Part shown: positions 8,534 through 17,563 of the stretch, in pieces
How positions within the stretch are numbered: position 1 is the first letter of the stretch
Layout of the letters: the number at the start of each line of letters is the position of its first letter
Assembly (NCBI GenBank): GCA_022711755.1
Contig: JAKLEA010000019.1
Location: 1-64,000 of the forward strand
From: Planctomycetota bacterium
Lineage (GTDB): Bacteria > Planctomycetota > Brocadiia > SM23-32 > JAKLEA01
Direction of reading: 5' to 3'
Length of the DNA stretch: 64,000 bases
The notes under the pieces: model-generated
Told to the model about the DNA's origin: nothing
The model's input: only the letters and a program-made list of their open reading frames with translations
Database searches by the model: none
Translations under genes and position numbers: made by a program

Positions 8534-11500
8534 TTATTTTGAAGCGGAGGCTTCCTCCTTAACCGCGAGCAGCGTTATCGTTTCATATGCGGACATCCGC
8601 AGCGGCATGAAAACCTCGGCCCCGTTTCGTTCCGCAAGATCGCTCATCAGCATCCGGCGATTTTCCCCGGCGCGCCATTTCAGAGAAACAGCCTCCGGCC
8701 TTCCGCCCGCGTTGAAAAGCCTTACGATCAGGCCCTTGCCGTCACGAGAAGGCTTCAGGGAGGTCACAACCACGCCCGCAGGCTCAACCGTCAGCAACGA
8801 ATCCCCGCGCGCGGACTCATTCCCGCCAGCAACGGGGACCGCGATCAGCGGCTGGCTGCGCTCGGTCCCGAACCGCGCCGCAGCGTCGGCCCTGAAAGTT
8901 CCATCATGGGGCGCTATGGAGTAGCGGAAGACGGTCGGGCCTTCCTGGCTGTCGCGATAATTGGTGTGCCAGTAGTTATTCATGACGTATGAGAAAACCG
9001 TCTGCGATGGCGCAATCGTCTGCATCCACGGCGTCTCGGCGGTTATCCCCCCGACCTCCATCATGGGCGCGTCAACAATCGCCAGCGTGGCCCCGCAATC
9101 CTGGTTCGACACGTCCGTCCAGCGCTGGATCGTGAACCAGTTCTTGCAAGCGCCCGGCGTCTGATCGCTCTCGGGGCGCACTACCGCCCACGGGATGTCC
9201 ATCCTGACCACGCCGCCCGGCACGGAGAACGGGAAGGCGAAATGGACGCCCTCCTTGTCCCTGATCTTCTCCTTGTCAACCGTGTTGATGATGTCAACGC
9301 GCGGAAGGCCGTCAACGATGCGGAGTTCGCGCAGGAGTTTGCGGCATCCGGGCGCGTCGGATTCGATCAGGAGCGAAGCGACCAGCGGTCCCGCGTCCTT
9401 CACGCGAATTGTTGCGGCGCTGTTGCGTTTCGCATTGTTGGGGTCTTTGCCGGCCACGTAGAAGTAGTCGTTCAGCCCCATCTCTGTCGAGACGTTCACA
9501 AACTCCCGCTCCGAGCCGCATAGTTTGAGGCTGCGGATTGCCCCCGTTTCCTCGTTCAACACAATTTTAAGGCATTCGTTCGAGAGAACGGAACCTTCTG
9601 CCTTCGCCGCCGCGTCGGTCTTCGCCGCCGGGCCGGATTCGACGACAAAGGCCTTCGATCCCAGCGCAGGCACGTCCGCCGCGATAAAGGCCAACTCGCC
9701 GCTGCTCAGACGCTGTGACAGGACGGCCTTGCCGTCTGAGTCTTTGACAAGATCGCCGGGAAGCTCAAGCGACTTGTCCAGTATTACAAGGTCAGTCCTG
9801 CTCCAGGATGTTGTATTGAAAACCCTGATCGCCGCCGGGCGGCAGGCGCAGTCTTCGACGCCGGCCAGGGACGCCTTGAGCAGCTTGCGCGATTGCGCGT
9901 CGGCGTCAACCGCGAACGCCCGTTTTATCACCCACTGTGATTTCGCGAAATCGCTGTCCGGCTCGCTGATGCTGTTGTGCGCGCCCCACGTGTGTTCGTC
10001 GTAAAGAACCGCGTTCCGCCACGCCTGGTAGAAATCCGCGTCGGGATAGCTTCCTGGCTGGAGCATGGCCCAGAGCGCCTCCGCCTGGACCAGCCTCTCG
10101 GCGGACTCGCGATTCATGGCCGTCTCCAGCGCGGATGACGCCGCCCCATCCTCCCAGTAAGGCGTGAAATCGCCCGACACCGACGGTATCGTGTCGCCGT
10201 ATTTCTTCTCAAAATCGCGGAACATCTGCGCCGTCGTGGCAATGACGAAATGGGGATAGGCGTACTTCGCGTTCCAGTCCTTCACGAAATCGCTGAGGTC
10301 CACGGCCGGCCCTGCGTTATCGCCCAGGCAGTGTCGTATCTGGACGTAGTCGTAGGGGTACTGGGATTTTTCAAGCTGCGCGAGGTAGTCGAACATCTTG
10401 GGACCTTGCAGCAGGGCGCGCCAGTATCCGCGCGTCGGTATCCAGCAGAGAATCCGGTACTTCCCGCACGGGGACACCCAATAGAAGGGGCGGTCCGCCC
10501 ACGCGCTCAGCGTGTAGCCTATGCGATCCCCGCCGTTAGGCCCGATGGACATGTACTTCACGCCGCTTTGCGCCAGAACCGGAACAATGCCCCAAGTGTA
10601 GCCCGGCACGTCGCTTATCATCGCGGACTCGATCGGCAGCCCGCTCTCCCCGGAGAGCCTGTTTGAGAAATCCAGCAGCCTGACAAGTTCCTCCGGCCTG
10701 CAAAGAGCCGTAAGCTCGTTGCCGTAAAGCGCATCAAGCCCGATTGTGCCGGACTTGACGGCGTCGAGGAACTCCTGCCGCTTCTCCGGAGTCGCCTGTT
10801 TCAGGTAACTGTCCGTCGCCCAGAGGACCTCCGCGTTCCATTTGAAACGCGCGTCGGGAGGATACCCGGCAGTCTTCTTCGCTGCTGCGATTGACTCCTC
10901 ATAGAAACGCCAGTGATCGCTCTCGACCTTCGTCTGAACCTGCGTGTAGCCGATGTCAACGTGCGAGTGCGGCAGGACGTATATAACCCACTTGCGGACG
11001 GGGTCCAGCCTGACTTTTTTGGAGAATACCAGGATTTCCCCGCGCCGGATTTCCAGCGGAACCATGACGGACGCGCTTACGGGTTTCGCGTGGAGTTCAA
11101 CGGTCTGGACCCCGGGCGCGATCGCGAGCGAACACGGCGGATCATCCCCAAACCGCACATCAAGATTGCAGGCCTTGCCGAAATTCGCCACGCGCACCTG
11201 CGCGGGCTGGTAGAGCGCGCCGTCCTTCTCGACAAGCGCCGGCGCGCCCTTCACGCCCCAGACGAGTATCCCGGCCACCGGCGCGGACTTCGCCGCCTGC
11301 GGCATCTGAAGCCCGACCCAGTCATAAAGCATCCAACTGCCTGACACCGTCGTGATCGCGATCTCGTTCTGCCCGGCCTTCAGAAGGTTAGCGGGGAATT
11401 TTACGCTGAATTTGTGTTCCCGCCCCGCCGGAGGATCGCCGAATATTGACTTGTCGCTTGCTCCTTTCGGGAGACGTTCTGCGAAGGGCTGCCCATTGAT

Positions 11501-11947
11501 TTCGATCCGCGCCTCCGGGGGACTTTGGTAATGCGTATCCGCAAGATCAAAATCCAGGCTGCATTCCCCGTCCGCAGGCGGATCGGTCACGCCGAACAGG
11601 ATCGTGAAGGAATGCTCCCCGCCGCCTGCCCAGGAGTCCGCCGGACCGGGCTGGACGTACGGCCAGTCCTTCTTCGGATCGGATTGCCCGACAGCGAAGA
11701 CGGCGTCTTCGGCGAAGTCGTTATAACCGCCGGGGCCGAGGGCGAATTCGGCCGTGCTGTTGTCGGGGACGCCTATCTCCCAAAAATAGGATATCCGGGC
11801 AAGCTCTGCCGCCGCCGGATGCTCCGCGGACGGCGCGGATATGGCCGGGGCCGGCTCCGCCGGCGGGAGCGGAGCTTCAACCGTCTGTTGGGACGAGCAC
11901 CCGATCAGCGCCGAAATCATTAAAGCGGCAAGAAACGATTTCTTCAT
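8534..11947 (-). CDS. lipid-anchored GH38-family glycosidase with rhamnogalacturonan-lyase-type CBM
   Basis: 1137 residues. It starts with a lipoprotein signal whose lipobox is LIGC (C17), so it is exported and membrane-anchored. Residues ~105-216 form a jelly-roll domain ending in SWMLYDWVGLQMP, the hallmark of the third domain (carbohydrate-binding) of PL4 rhamnogalacturonan lyases. A GH38 catalytic domain starts at ~320 with PHSHVDIGYT (H329, D331 as zinc ligands) and the nucleophile D446 in SDVPGYTWG. A long beta-sandwich follows to the end. The combination belongs to divergent GH38 enzymes whose substrate need not be mannose. ATG 11947 has GGGAG about ten bases upstream. It lies 107 bases downstream of the GH99-like gene beyond a terminator, so its transcription may be partly independent. 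Confidence 0.8.
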   Translation of the reverse strand: MKKSFLAALMISALIGCSSQQTVEAPLPPAEPAPAISAPSAEHPAAAELARISYFWEIGVPDNSTAEFALGPGGYNDFAEDAVFAVGQSDPKKDWPYVQPGPADSWAGGGEHSFTILFGVTDPPADGECSLDFDLADTHYQSPPEARIEINGQPFAERLPKGASDKSIFGDPPAGREHKFSVKFPANLLKAGQNEIAITTVSGSWMLYDWVGLQMPQAAKSAPVAGILVWGVKGAPALVEKDGALYQPAQVRVANFGKACNLDVRFGDDPPCSLAIAPGVQTVELHAKPVSASVMVPLEIRRGEILVFSKKVRLDPVRKWVIYVLPHSHVDIGYTQVQTKVESDHWRFYEESIAAAKKTAGYPPDARFKWNAEVLWATDSYLKQATPEKRQEFLDAVKSGTIGLDALYGNELTALCRPEELVRLLDFSNRLSGESGLPIESAMISDVPGYTWGIVPVLAQSGVKYMSIGPNGGDRIGYTLSAWADRPFYWVSPCGKYRILCWIPTRGYWRALLQGPKMFDYLAQLEKSQYPYDYVQIRHCLGDNAGPAVDLSDFVKDWNAKYAYPHFVIATTAQMFRDFEKKYGDTIPSVSGDFTPYWEDGAASSALETAMNRESAERLVQAEALWAMLQPGSYPDADFYQAWRNAVLYDEHTWGAHNSISEPDSDFAKSQWVIKRAFAVDADAQSRKLLKASLAGVEDCACRPAAIRVFNTTSWSRTDLVILDKSLELPGDLVKDSDGKAVLSQRLSSGELAFIAADVPALGSKAFVVESGPAAKTDAAAKAEGSVLSNECLKIVLNEETGAIRSLKLCGSEREFVNVSTEMGLNDYFYVAGKDPNNAKRNSAATIRVKDAGPLVASLLIESDAPGCRKLLRELRIVDGLPRVDIINTVDKEKIRDKEGVHFAFPFSVPGGVVRMDIPWAVVRPESDQTPGACKNWFTIQRWTDVSNQDCGATLAIVDAPMMEVGGITAETPWMQTIAPSQTVFSYVMNNYWHTNYRDSQEGPTVFRYSIAPHDGTFRADAAARFGTERSQPLIAVPVAGGNESARGDSLLTVEPAGVVVTSLKPSRDGKGLIVRLFNAGGRPEAVSLKWRAGENRRMLMSDLAERNGAEVFMPLRMSAYETITLLAVKEEASASK

Positions 11948-11995
11948 GTTCCATGCTCCCGTGGAATCGGTTTTCGTTTCACGACTTTTTCGATC

Positions 11996-12023
11996 ACAAG
12001 AAAAGGCGCAACACGCTGCGCCT
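11996..12023 (-). terminator. rho-independent terminator after the GH99-like gene
   Basis: On the minus strand AGGCGCA (12023-12017) and TGCGCCT (12010-12004) form a perfect 7-bp stem with a 6-base loop, followed by TTTTCTTGT. It lies ~30 bases past the GH99-like stop and would end the large glycosyltransferase/radical SAM operon, with some read-through into the GH38 gene possible. Confidence 0.7.
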
Positions 12024-12054
12024 CGGAACGCTTTTCTGAAAGTATGCCGATTTT

Positions 12055-13317
12055 CTATCGTTCCGGCAACTCGTCGCTTATCTTCCTCTCGCCAATCATC
12101 ATTTTCGTCCCTTCGCCGGTCAATCTCAGATACCAGTCCGACGGCATCCCCTCATATGTGACGAAATGCGCCTCGGTCGGCGGCGAGTTGGTCACCTTGA
12201 AGATCGCCGTCCCCTCGTCAACCTCGTCGAACATCGCCACGTAACCCATGTCAAGGCCAAGCTCCGCGGCCGTCCGGAACTGACGCCAGAGGAAGCGCCC
12301 GCCATGGCGCGGAATCTTCGACTGGCCGGGCGGGTATCGCTTCAGGTTGTCCCAACTGAATCCCGGATAAAACACTGGAATGTAGAGCATGCCGACGCGC
12401 CGGGCCTCCTCGATGTCCTCCCGCCAATAGCCGGTTGAGGCCCATTCGCGCCGCTCGTCGTCGAAGGAGTAGTTCCCGACGTTCCACGGGCAGATAGCGT
12501 CGAACCGCCTCAGGAACTCGCCCCATCCTGGCGTCCTGTTCGTCCGCCACGGCCATTCGCACCCGCCGACCATGAACGCGCCGTATTTGCCCTCGGACTT
12601 GAAGAAGTCAATTATCCCGTTGGCGATTTCGGGCGTGATGTTCTGCCCCGTGTAGAATCCCCAGACGGTCACAGCCGGTTTCCCGCCGTGATGAATGTAT
12701 TGCGGTTCAGCCGTGATTCCGGAATCCACAAGCCGCTTCCATTCAATCCTGATCGTGTCTAGGATTTTCTCAGGCGGCATGGCGGCCATGTCGAAGGCGA
12801 CGCCCCAGACGCGCCCAGTACGCCGGGCGGCGTCCCGGACGTTACGCAAGACGCGCATGCGGGACGGGTATCGCGATTCACAAGGCCCGCCCGGAAGATC
12901 AACGAGGAAGTGTTGGAGCCAGACGCCGTGGATGCCGTACTGTGCCATCCATTCGAAGTGCCGCATGACGGTACGCGCGTTGTCCGAACTGAAAAGCTCC
13001 GCCTGACGCCCGTCGGGATAATGGAAGCCGGGGGCGGGGAACCGCTCCTCCTGGGAGTAATCCGTCATGTCCGGCCACATTTCGAAGGTCAGGGTTTCCG
13101 GCGCGATGCGGCGGCTGTCGAAACTCCAGTGTACCCAGCCCATTGAGGCCTGATCGCCGGGGCAGCGGAACCATCCCTGGTATCCGCACATGACCTTCCC
13201 GCTCAGGGTCGAGGCGTCAATCACGGGGAAAGAGGCGTCATCCGCGGTAGTCTTCGCGGCAAGCGCCGCGGCGGCGACAAGCAGCGTCAATCCGTTGCAT
13301 TTCAGCGATCCGGCCAT
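12055..13317 (-). CDS. GH99-like (GH71/99-type) secreted protein
   Basis: 420 residues with an N-terminal signal peptide (LLVAAAALAAKTTA). The sequence has the GH71/99-like pattern: VMCGYQGWFRCPGD near residue 45, an HFLVDL strand, GVAFDMAAMPP, YIHHGGKPAVTVWGF, VGGCEWPWRTN and FDEVDEGTAIFK toward the end, consistent with a TIM barrel. GH99 enzymes are endo-alpha-mannosidases or mannanases; GH71 enzymes are alpha-1,3-glucanases. Activity here is inferred only. The ATG is three bases after the stop of the membrane glycosyltransferase gene, and a GGAGG lies 12 bases upstream, so it is the last gene of the operon beginning at 20758. That placement suggests it trims or remodels the glycan made by the operon rather than feeding catabolism. 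Confidence 0.75.
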   Translation of the reverse strand: MAGSLKCNGLTLLVAAAALAAKTTADDASFPVIDASTLSGKVMCGYQGWFRCPGDQASMGWVHWSFDSRRIAPETLTFEMWPDMTDYSQEERFPAPGFHYPDGRQAELFSSDNARTVMRHFEWMAQYGIHGVWLQHFLVDLPGGPCESRYPSRMRVLRNVRDAARRTGRVWGVAFDMAAMPPEKILDTIRIEWKRLVDSGITAEPQYIHHGGKPAVTVWGFYTGQNITPEIANGIIDFFKSEGKYGAFMVGGCEWPWRTNRTPGWGEFLRRFDAICPWNVGNYSFDDERREWASTGYWREDIEEARRVGMLYIPVFYPGFSWDNLKRYPPGQSKIPRHGGRFLWRQFRTAAELGLDMGYVAMFDEVDEGTAIFKVTNSPPTEAHFVTYEGMPSDWYLRLTGEGTKMMIGERKISDELPER

Positions 13318-13320
13318 GTG

Positions 13321-15318
13321 TCAGCGTAACCTCCCGCCCGGATCCGGCGGCGGCGCGCCGTCGCGGTGGCCTTTGCCGCCGTCCGTTTCCGGGATTTCAA
13401 AGATTGTAACCCCCCCCTTATCATAAAGCGTCTTTCCGTAAAAGAGGATCGCCTTTGTGAAGACCGTGTAGGTCTTGTCCGGCTTCAGGAGCAGAGGCTC
13501 CCCGACGTCGAAGTAGAAGCGGTCAACCTGGACGTATCGTATGCCAAGCTCCTGCATGATGAAGAGCGCCTGGGCGACGTCACGGGGGCGAAACAGGGGG
13601 CGGACTGCGCGGTCGTCCGTGCGTAGGATGCGGGTCCGGGGCAACGCGGCGGCGTAACGCGGCCAGTCCAGAGCAAGGAGCGTGTGAGATGGATCAAGAT
13701 TCGAGATTGCGAATCGGGTCGCGTTGTGCCTTGACTCAAGGTCCTGGCGCAACCGGACCCGTCCGCTCATTGCGGGCATGGCCGTCCCGCATTTCCATCC
13801 CCAGAGCGGCGTCGCAAGCGCCATGAACATGACAGCCAGCGTCGCTCCGCCGATAAGCGAAACACGGGCGCGGGAACCGATCCGGTCCATTATCTCCCCC
13901 CCCGCCAATCCGCACGCCATGGCGACCGATGGAAGGACGAGCAGGGCGTATTTCACGTTGACTGCATAAGGCTGTCGCATGTTCATCGTTGAACTCATCA
14001 GCGCCGTCTGCGGCCCCATGATGAATGACAGAACCATGGCAGAGAGCGCCGACAAAGCAAGGAAACTCCTGTCACGCGCGCGCGTCGCCGTTACGACAAG
14101 CGCTCCTGCAAGCCATAATATGAACGGGATGGAAGCGTCCGGGAATCGGGTCAGCCATCCCAGCGTCCCCTTCAGCCAGTAATCGCGGACCGTGTGAATG
14201 CCGAGGTTCTTTAGCTCGATTGCGATCCAGACGTTCTCGCGCTCGGGGGGGACGGGCCAGTGAGCGCCGATCCACGATCGCCCAAAGAAAAGCTCCTGCG
14301 CGCCGCCGGTCGCAAGCATGACCAGGAATATGCCCCCCCCCTGCATGATTCGCGCTGCGGGACTTCCGCGCCGGCATATCACTGCGGCAGCCGGAACTGC
14401 GAAACAGGGCAGGAGCGACGCTCGCGTGAAGATCACGGCCATCCCCAGGAACAGCCCGGCCAGCCAGACATCAACGTCGAATTTCTCCAGCGCTCCGAAG
14501 ATTTCATCCTGTTTGCAAAAGGCGAAGTAAACCGCTCCAAGAACGCAGAGCATCTGGACAGGCTCCTTCTGGTTGGTGCTGACCTGGTCCATATAAAAAG
14601 GGCACAGCATCACGGTCAGAACGGCAACCGACGCCGCTGCGCGCCCCCTGCGCATCGAGGTCATGGCCCACGCAAGGCAAGCGAGGAATGCGATATGAAA
14701 ATATGAAGAGACAAAACGGCATGCGAACGTCTCCCTGTCGTTGCCTTGGCCTGTGAAAATCCACGCGAATAGAACGGGCAGCCCCGGCGGCAGGCCGTAA
14801 TTATTGAAGTTTGTTTCCGGGTCGGAAATCATGATGCAGGCGGGCACGATATCGCTGTGGGCGTAGATTATCCGAGCAGTTCCCAGCGCCTTGCTCGCAT
14901 CGTGCTCGATTATAGGCAGGAGGCTGCTCTGCGCCGTCTGCAGGAGGACGAGGACTCCGATGACCGCCACAAAGATTCGCCCCGCCCCGGACATCTGCGA
15001 CGCGGTCTCCGCAATTACGCCACGCCACGTTGACACAAGGTCACGGACGCGCGTCCGCCCGAAGACGCACATCGCGCAGAGCGCCAGGAGCGCAATAATC
15101 GCGCCCTCCTGGGCAGGCCGCCCGCGCCGGAAAATCATCGCGTACCCCATCAGTAGCGCGATAAAGCAAGGCCCGGAGAAGCTGAGGAACACGACCGCGT
15201 CGCGCCTGTCCCGCTCACGCTCCGGCGGAATGAGCCGCAAGACGGCCAGCGTCGGGGCAATGCCCGACGCCGCGAAGGTCAGCAGGACAATCGCAATTTG
15301 CAGAAGCGCGTCACTCAC
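13321..15318 (-). CDS. multi-spanning membrane protein, probable GT-C type glycosyltransferase
   Basis: 665 residues if started at GTG 15318, which overlaps the TGA of the upstream radical SAM gene by four bases (GTGA) and has GGAG just before it; the open frame continues to 15456 but that would overlap the neighbour deeply. At least ten hydrophobic segments run through residues 1-530. The first large loop contains IIEHDASKALGTARI, with an acidic Glu/Asp pair in the place where GT-C enzymes (dolichol/undecaprenyl-phosphate sugar dependent) keep their catalytic acid. The last ~130 residues form a soluble domain (FYFDVGEPLLLKPDKTYTV). Role inferred: transfer of a lipid-linked sugar on the outer face of the membrane. 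It could also be a polymerase or ligase. Confidence 0.6.
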   Translation of the reverse strand: MSDALLQIAIVLLTFAASGIAPTLAVLRLIPPERERDRRDAVVFLSFSGPCFIALLMGYAMIFRRGRPAQEGAIIALLALCAMCVFGRTRVRDLVSTWRGVIAETASQMSGAGRIFVAVIGVLVLLQTAQSSLLPIIEHDASKALGTARIIYAHSDIVPACIMISDPETNFNNYGLPPGLPVLFAWIFTGQGNDRETFACRFVSSYFHIAFLACLAWAMTSMRRGRAAASVAVLTVMLCPFYMDQVSTNQKEPVQMLCVLGAVYFAFCKQDEIFGALEKFDVDVWLAGLFLGMAVIFTRASLLPCFAVPAAAVICRRGSPAARIMQGGGIFLVMLATGGAQELFFGRSWIGAHWPVPPERENVWIAIELKNLGIHTVRDYWLKGTLGWLTRFPDASIPFILWLAGALVVTATRARDRSFLALSALSAMVLSFIMGPQTALMSSTMNMRQPYAVNVKYALLVLPSVAMACGLAGGEIMDRIGSRARVSLIGGATLAVMFMALATPLWGWKCGTAMPAMSGRVRLRQDLESRHNATRFAISNLDPSHTLLALDWPRYAAALPRTRILRTDDRAVRPLFRPRDVAQALFIMQELGIRYVQVDRFYFDVGEPLLLKPDKTYTVFTKAILFYGKTLYDKGGVTIFEIPETDGGKGHRDGAPPPDPGGRLR

Positions 15319-16436
15319 AGGCTCCGCCCCCGCATGAAGATGTCCGGATCGCGCAGAACCTCGCCGTCGTACGGAATCAGTTCGTCGAAGCCGCGTCGTT
15401 TGGCGTATGGACGCCACAATCCGTCGCAGATGAGCCGCATCGAACATCGGCGGCACGGCGGGCCGTGGACCTTGTTCTTGACCTCAAGCGCCTTTTTCAG
15501 CGCCTCGTGTTTCGCCGCGAACCATCCTGCCTGCACCGTCCGTCCGACGGTTCCGGACAGGGCGCATCCGACAAACAGCGCGCCCGACCACGGCAAAAAT
15601 CCTTCGCGGTCGAGAGTCCGGAAGTAGTAGTTCCATTCGTCTGGGTCGTACTGAATTTGCGCTATGTTGGTCACGCGCGACTCCCGCCCCGGCAACAGGC
15701 AGAACGGGATGTACCGCGCCGTCAGCTTTGGTATCACGGCGTCATATTCGCGGAAAATTGACTCGAGAACAGGCGCGGCCTTCGAATACTCGATCCATGT
15801 GTCGCTGTCCGTGCAGTCCGCCTCGACGATCGGATTGAAAAGGATCAAATTCACTGTCCGGACGCCCATCCCGCGCAGGATTCCGACCAGCGCGTGAATC
15901 TGATCCAGATTTCTACCGGTGACGACGGTGTTGGTTCGGACCTTGAATTTCTGTTCCAGGCAATTCCGGATCGCGGACATGGTCCGCTCATGGCTTCCCG
16001 GAACACCGGACAGTCCATCGTGAACCGCCGCATCTGATGAATGAACAGAGACGAGAACATCGCTTATTCCGGCATCAGCAAGCGACGCGGCATATCCGCG
16101 CTCCGCCATGCGCAAGCCATTAGTAATCACGCTAACGGCGCGGAATCCGCTGCTTAGGGCGAATCCGGCAAGCTCCGGCAGATCGCTCCTGACGGTCGGC
16201 TCCCCGCCGGTGAATTCAAGGACTTCCATGCCCCACCTGCGGAAGCGCTCGATGCGGGCCTTCGCCTGGCAGGTCGAAAGGTCGCGGTCCTTGCGCCGCG
16301 CGCGGATTGACTGCTGATAGTAGCAGAACCGGCAGCGCTGATTGCAGGAATAGCCCAGATTCAGATCAATCCGCCGCGTAATGGGCAGCCTGGGCATCGC
16401 AGCAAGGCTTTCTGTGTCCGGCGCCGGATGGCTCAT
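15315..16436 (-). CDS. radical SAM protein with C-terminal SPASM-like cluster (third of three)
   Basis: 373 residues. The [4Fe-4S]-SAM motif is C31-x3-C35-x2-C38 (GYSCNQRCRFCYY), with the SAM-binding FTGGEP at 75-80. Near the C-terminus PPCRRCSMRLICDGLW gives a C-x2-C-x5-C group like SPASM/twitch auxiliary cluster domains. It probably abstracts a hydrogen from a peptide, sugar or other substrate; the target cannot be read from sequence. Its ATG overlaps the TGA of the preceding radical SAM gene by four bases and its TGA overlaps the GTG of the membrane protein by four, so it is in the middle of one transcription unit. Confidence 0.85.
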   Translation of the reverse strand: MSHPAPDTESLAAMPRLPITRRIDLNLGYSCNQRCRFCYYQQSIRARRKDRDLSTCQAKARIERFRRWGMEVLEFTGGEPTVRSDLPELAGFALSSGFRAVSVITNGLRMAERGYAASLADAGISDVLVSVHSSDAAVHDGLSGVPGSHERTMSAIRNCLEQKFKVRTNTVVTGRNLDQIHALVGILRGMGVRTVNLILFNPIVEADCTDSDTWIEYSKAAPVLESIFREYDAVIPKLTARYIPFCLLPGRESRVTNIAQIQYDPDEWNYYFRTLDREGFLPWSGALFVGCALSGTVGRTVQAGWFAAKHEALKKALEVKNKVHGPPCRRCSMRLICDGLWRPYAKRRGFDELIPYDGEVLRDPDIFMRGRSL

Positions 16437-17551
16437 CGTGTCCTGAGATAGTTGTACGCAACCCGCATTACGGACGGGAGCGAACGGAGCTTGAGTATCG
16501 CGTTGTATTCATGCGTCCCCGGGGACCAGCAACCGGGGCATTCCTTCCGCCGGGCGCGCTTCCTGAGCGCGTCGAACTCGTCGGAGAAGACCATCTCATG
16601 GAAGCCCTGCTTCCGAAGGTCGCCCATCTTCGGCAGGAAGCAGCACGGCGAAATCTCCCCGTTGGGGAAGACGTATATCTGCTGAACGCCTGCAGAACAC
16701 GGCTCCCCGGGCATGGCCGGATCGAGGGCGAAGCGGGCCATGCCGCGAAGAAACTGGGGGGAATTTCTGAGAAGTCGGGAATGCCCGGCTATCAGCCTCT
16801 CGACTGTCTTCTGAAACTCCGGAATCTTATCCTGGGGCACAAGAAGCTTGTCCAGCGCTTCCCGGTTGCGGACCTGTTGAGGATGGAAAATCTGAACGCT
16901 GAACCCGTCAACACCCTTCGACTCGACAAGATTGGCGATCTCCTCCAGTCGCGTGAAATTCGCGCCGAACGCCACGGCGTTCACGCCAAAATAGAAACGC
17001 CGCCGCTTCCGCAGTTCGCTTAGATTTTCCAGCGTCCGCATGACCATCCGGAATAGGTTGGGAACGTCTCTCATGAGGTCGTGCGTCTCATCCGGATAGT
17101 CCAGCGAAATGTGAATGTTGTCAATGCCGGTCTCGACCAGACGGGTGGCGACGTCGGCCTGCGATGGCAGGATGCCGTTGCTTGAGATTTCCGTCGCCAG
17201 CCCCAGCGACTTCGCCCCGGCCAGCAGGTCGAACATCCCGTCCTTGAGCAGAGCCTCCCCCCCGCTGAACGCAACGTGCCGCAACCCCAGCGACACGGCC
17301 TCGCGCAGGACATCCAGACACCGCGCGGCGGTCATTTCCTGCGCGGCAGCCTCCGCGTAATCGGCGTCGCGCCGCCCCCAGTGGCAATGCGCGCAGCGGC
17401 AGTTGCATTGCCACGTGACGTACCAGACGAGGCTGAAGGGCGCGAAGCGAACTCCCAGCCTGCCAAGGTGCAGGCGGGCGGCGGATCCGGCCATGTCGGC
17501 CGTCAGCGCCAGCTTTGAACGTCCGCCTCCGCGTGTGCCCTTGCTCTTCAT
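16433..17551 (-). CDS. radical SAM protein with SPASM-like C-terminus (second of three)
   Basis: 372 residues. The cluster motif is C49-x3-C53-x2-C56 (WQCNCRCAHCHW), followed by the SGGEA loop at 96-100. Toward the end CSAGVQQIYVFPNGEISPCC and later CPGCW resemble the SPASM domain, in which extra cysteines bind auxiliary Fe-S clusters. A basic N-terminus of ~35 residues precedes the barrel. It is 12 bases downstream of the first radical SAM gene and overlaps the third by four bases. It is not a close copy of its neighbours (different spacing and C-terminal cysteines), so the three probably act on successive steps or different substrates. No strong Shine-Dalgarno precedes ATG 17551. Confidence 0.85.
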   Translation of the reverse strand: MKSKGTRGGGRSKLALTADMAGSAARLHLGRLGVRFAPFSLVWYVTWQCNCRCAHCHWGRRDADYAEAAAQEMTAARCLDVLREAVSLGLRHVAFSGGEALLKDGMFDLLAGAKSLGLATEISSNGILPSQADVATRLVETGIDNIHISLDYPDETHDLMRDVPNLFRMVMRTLENLSELRKRRRFYFGVNAVAFGANFTRLEEIANLVESKGVDGFSVQIFHPQQVRNREALDKLLVPQDKIPEFQKTVERLIAGHSRLLRNSPQFLRGMARFALDPAMPGEPCSAGVQQIYVFPNGEISPCCFLPKMGDLRKQGFHEMVFSDEFDALRKRARRKECPGCWSPGTHEYNAILKLRSLPSVMRVAYNYLRTR

Positions 17552-17563
17552 TGGTTCAGGTTT

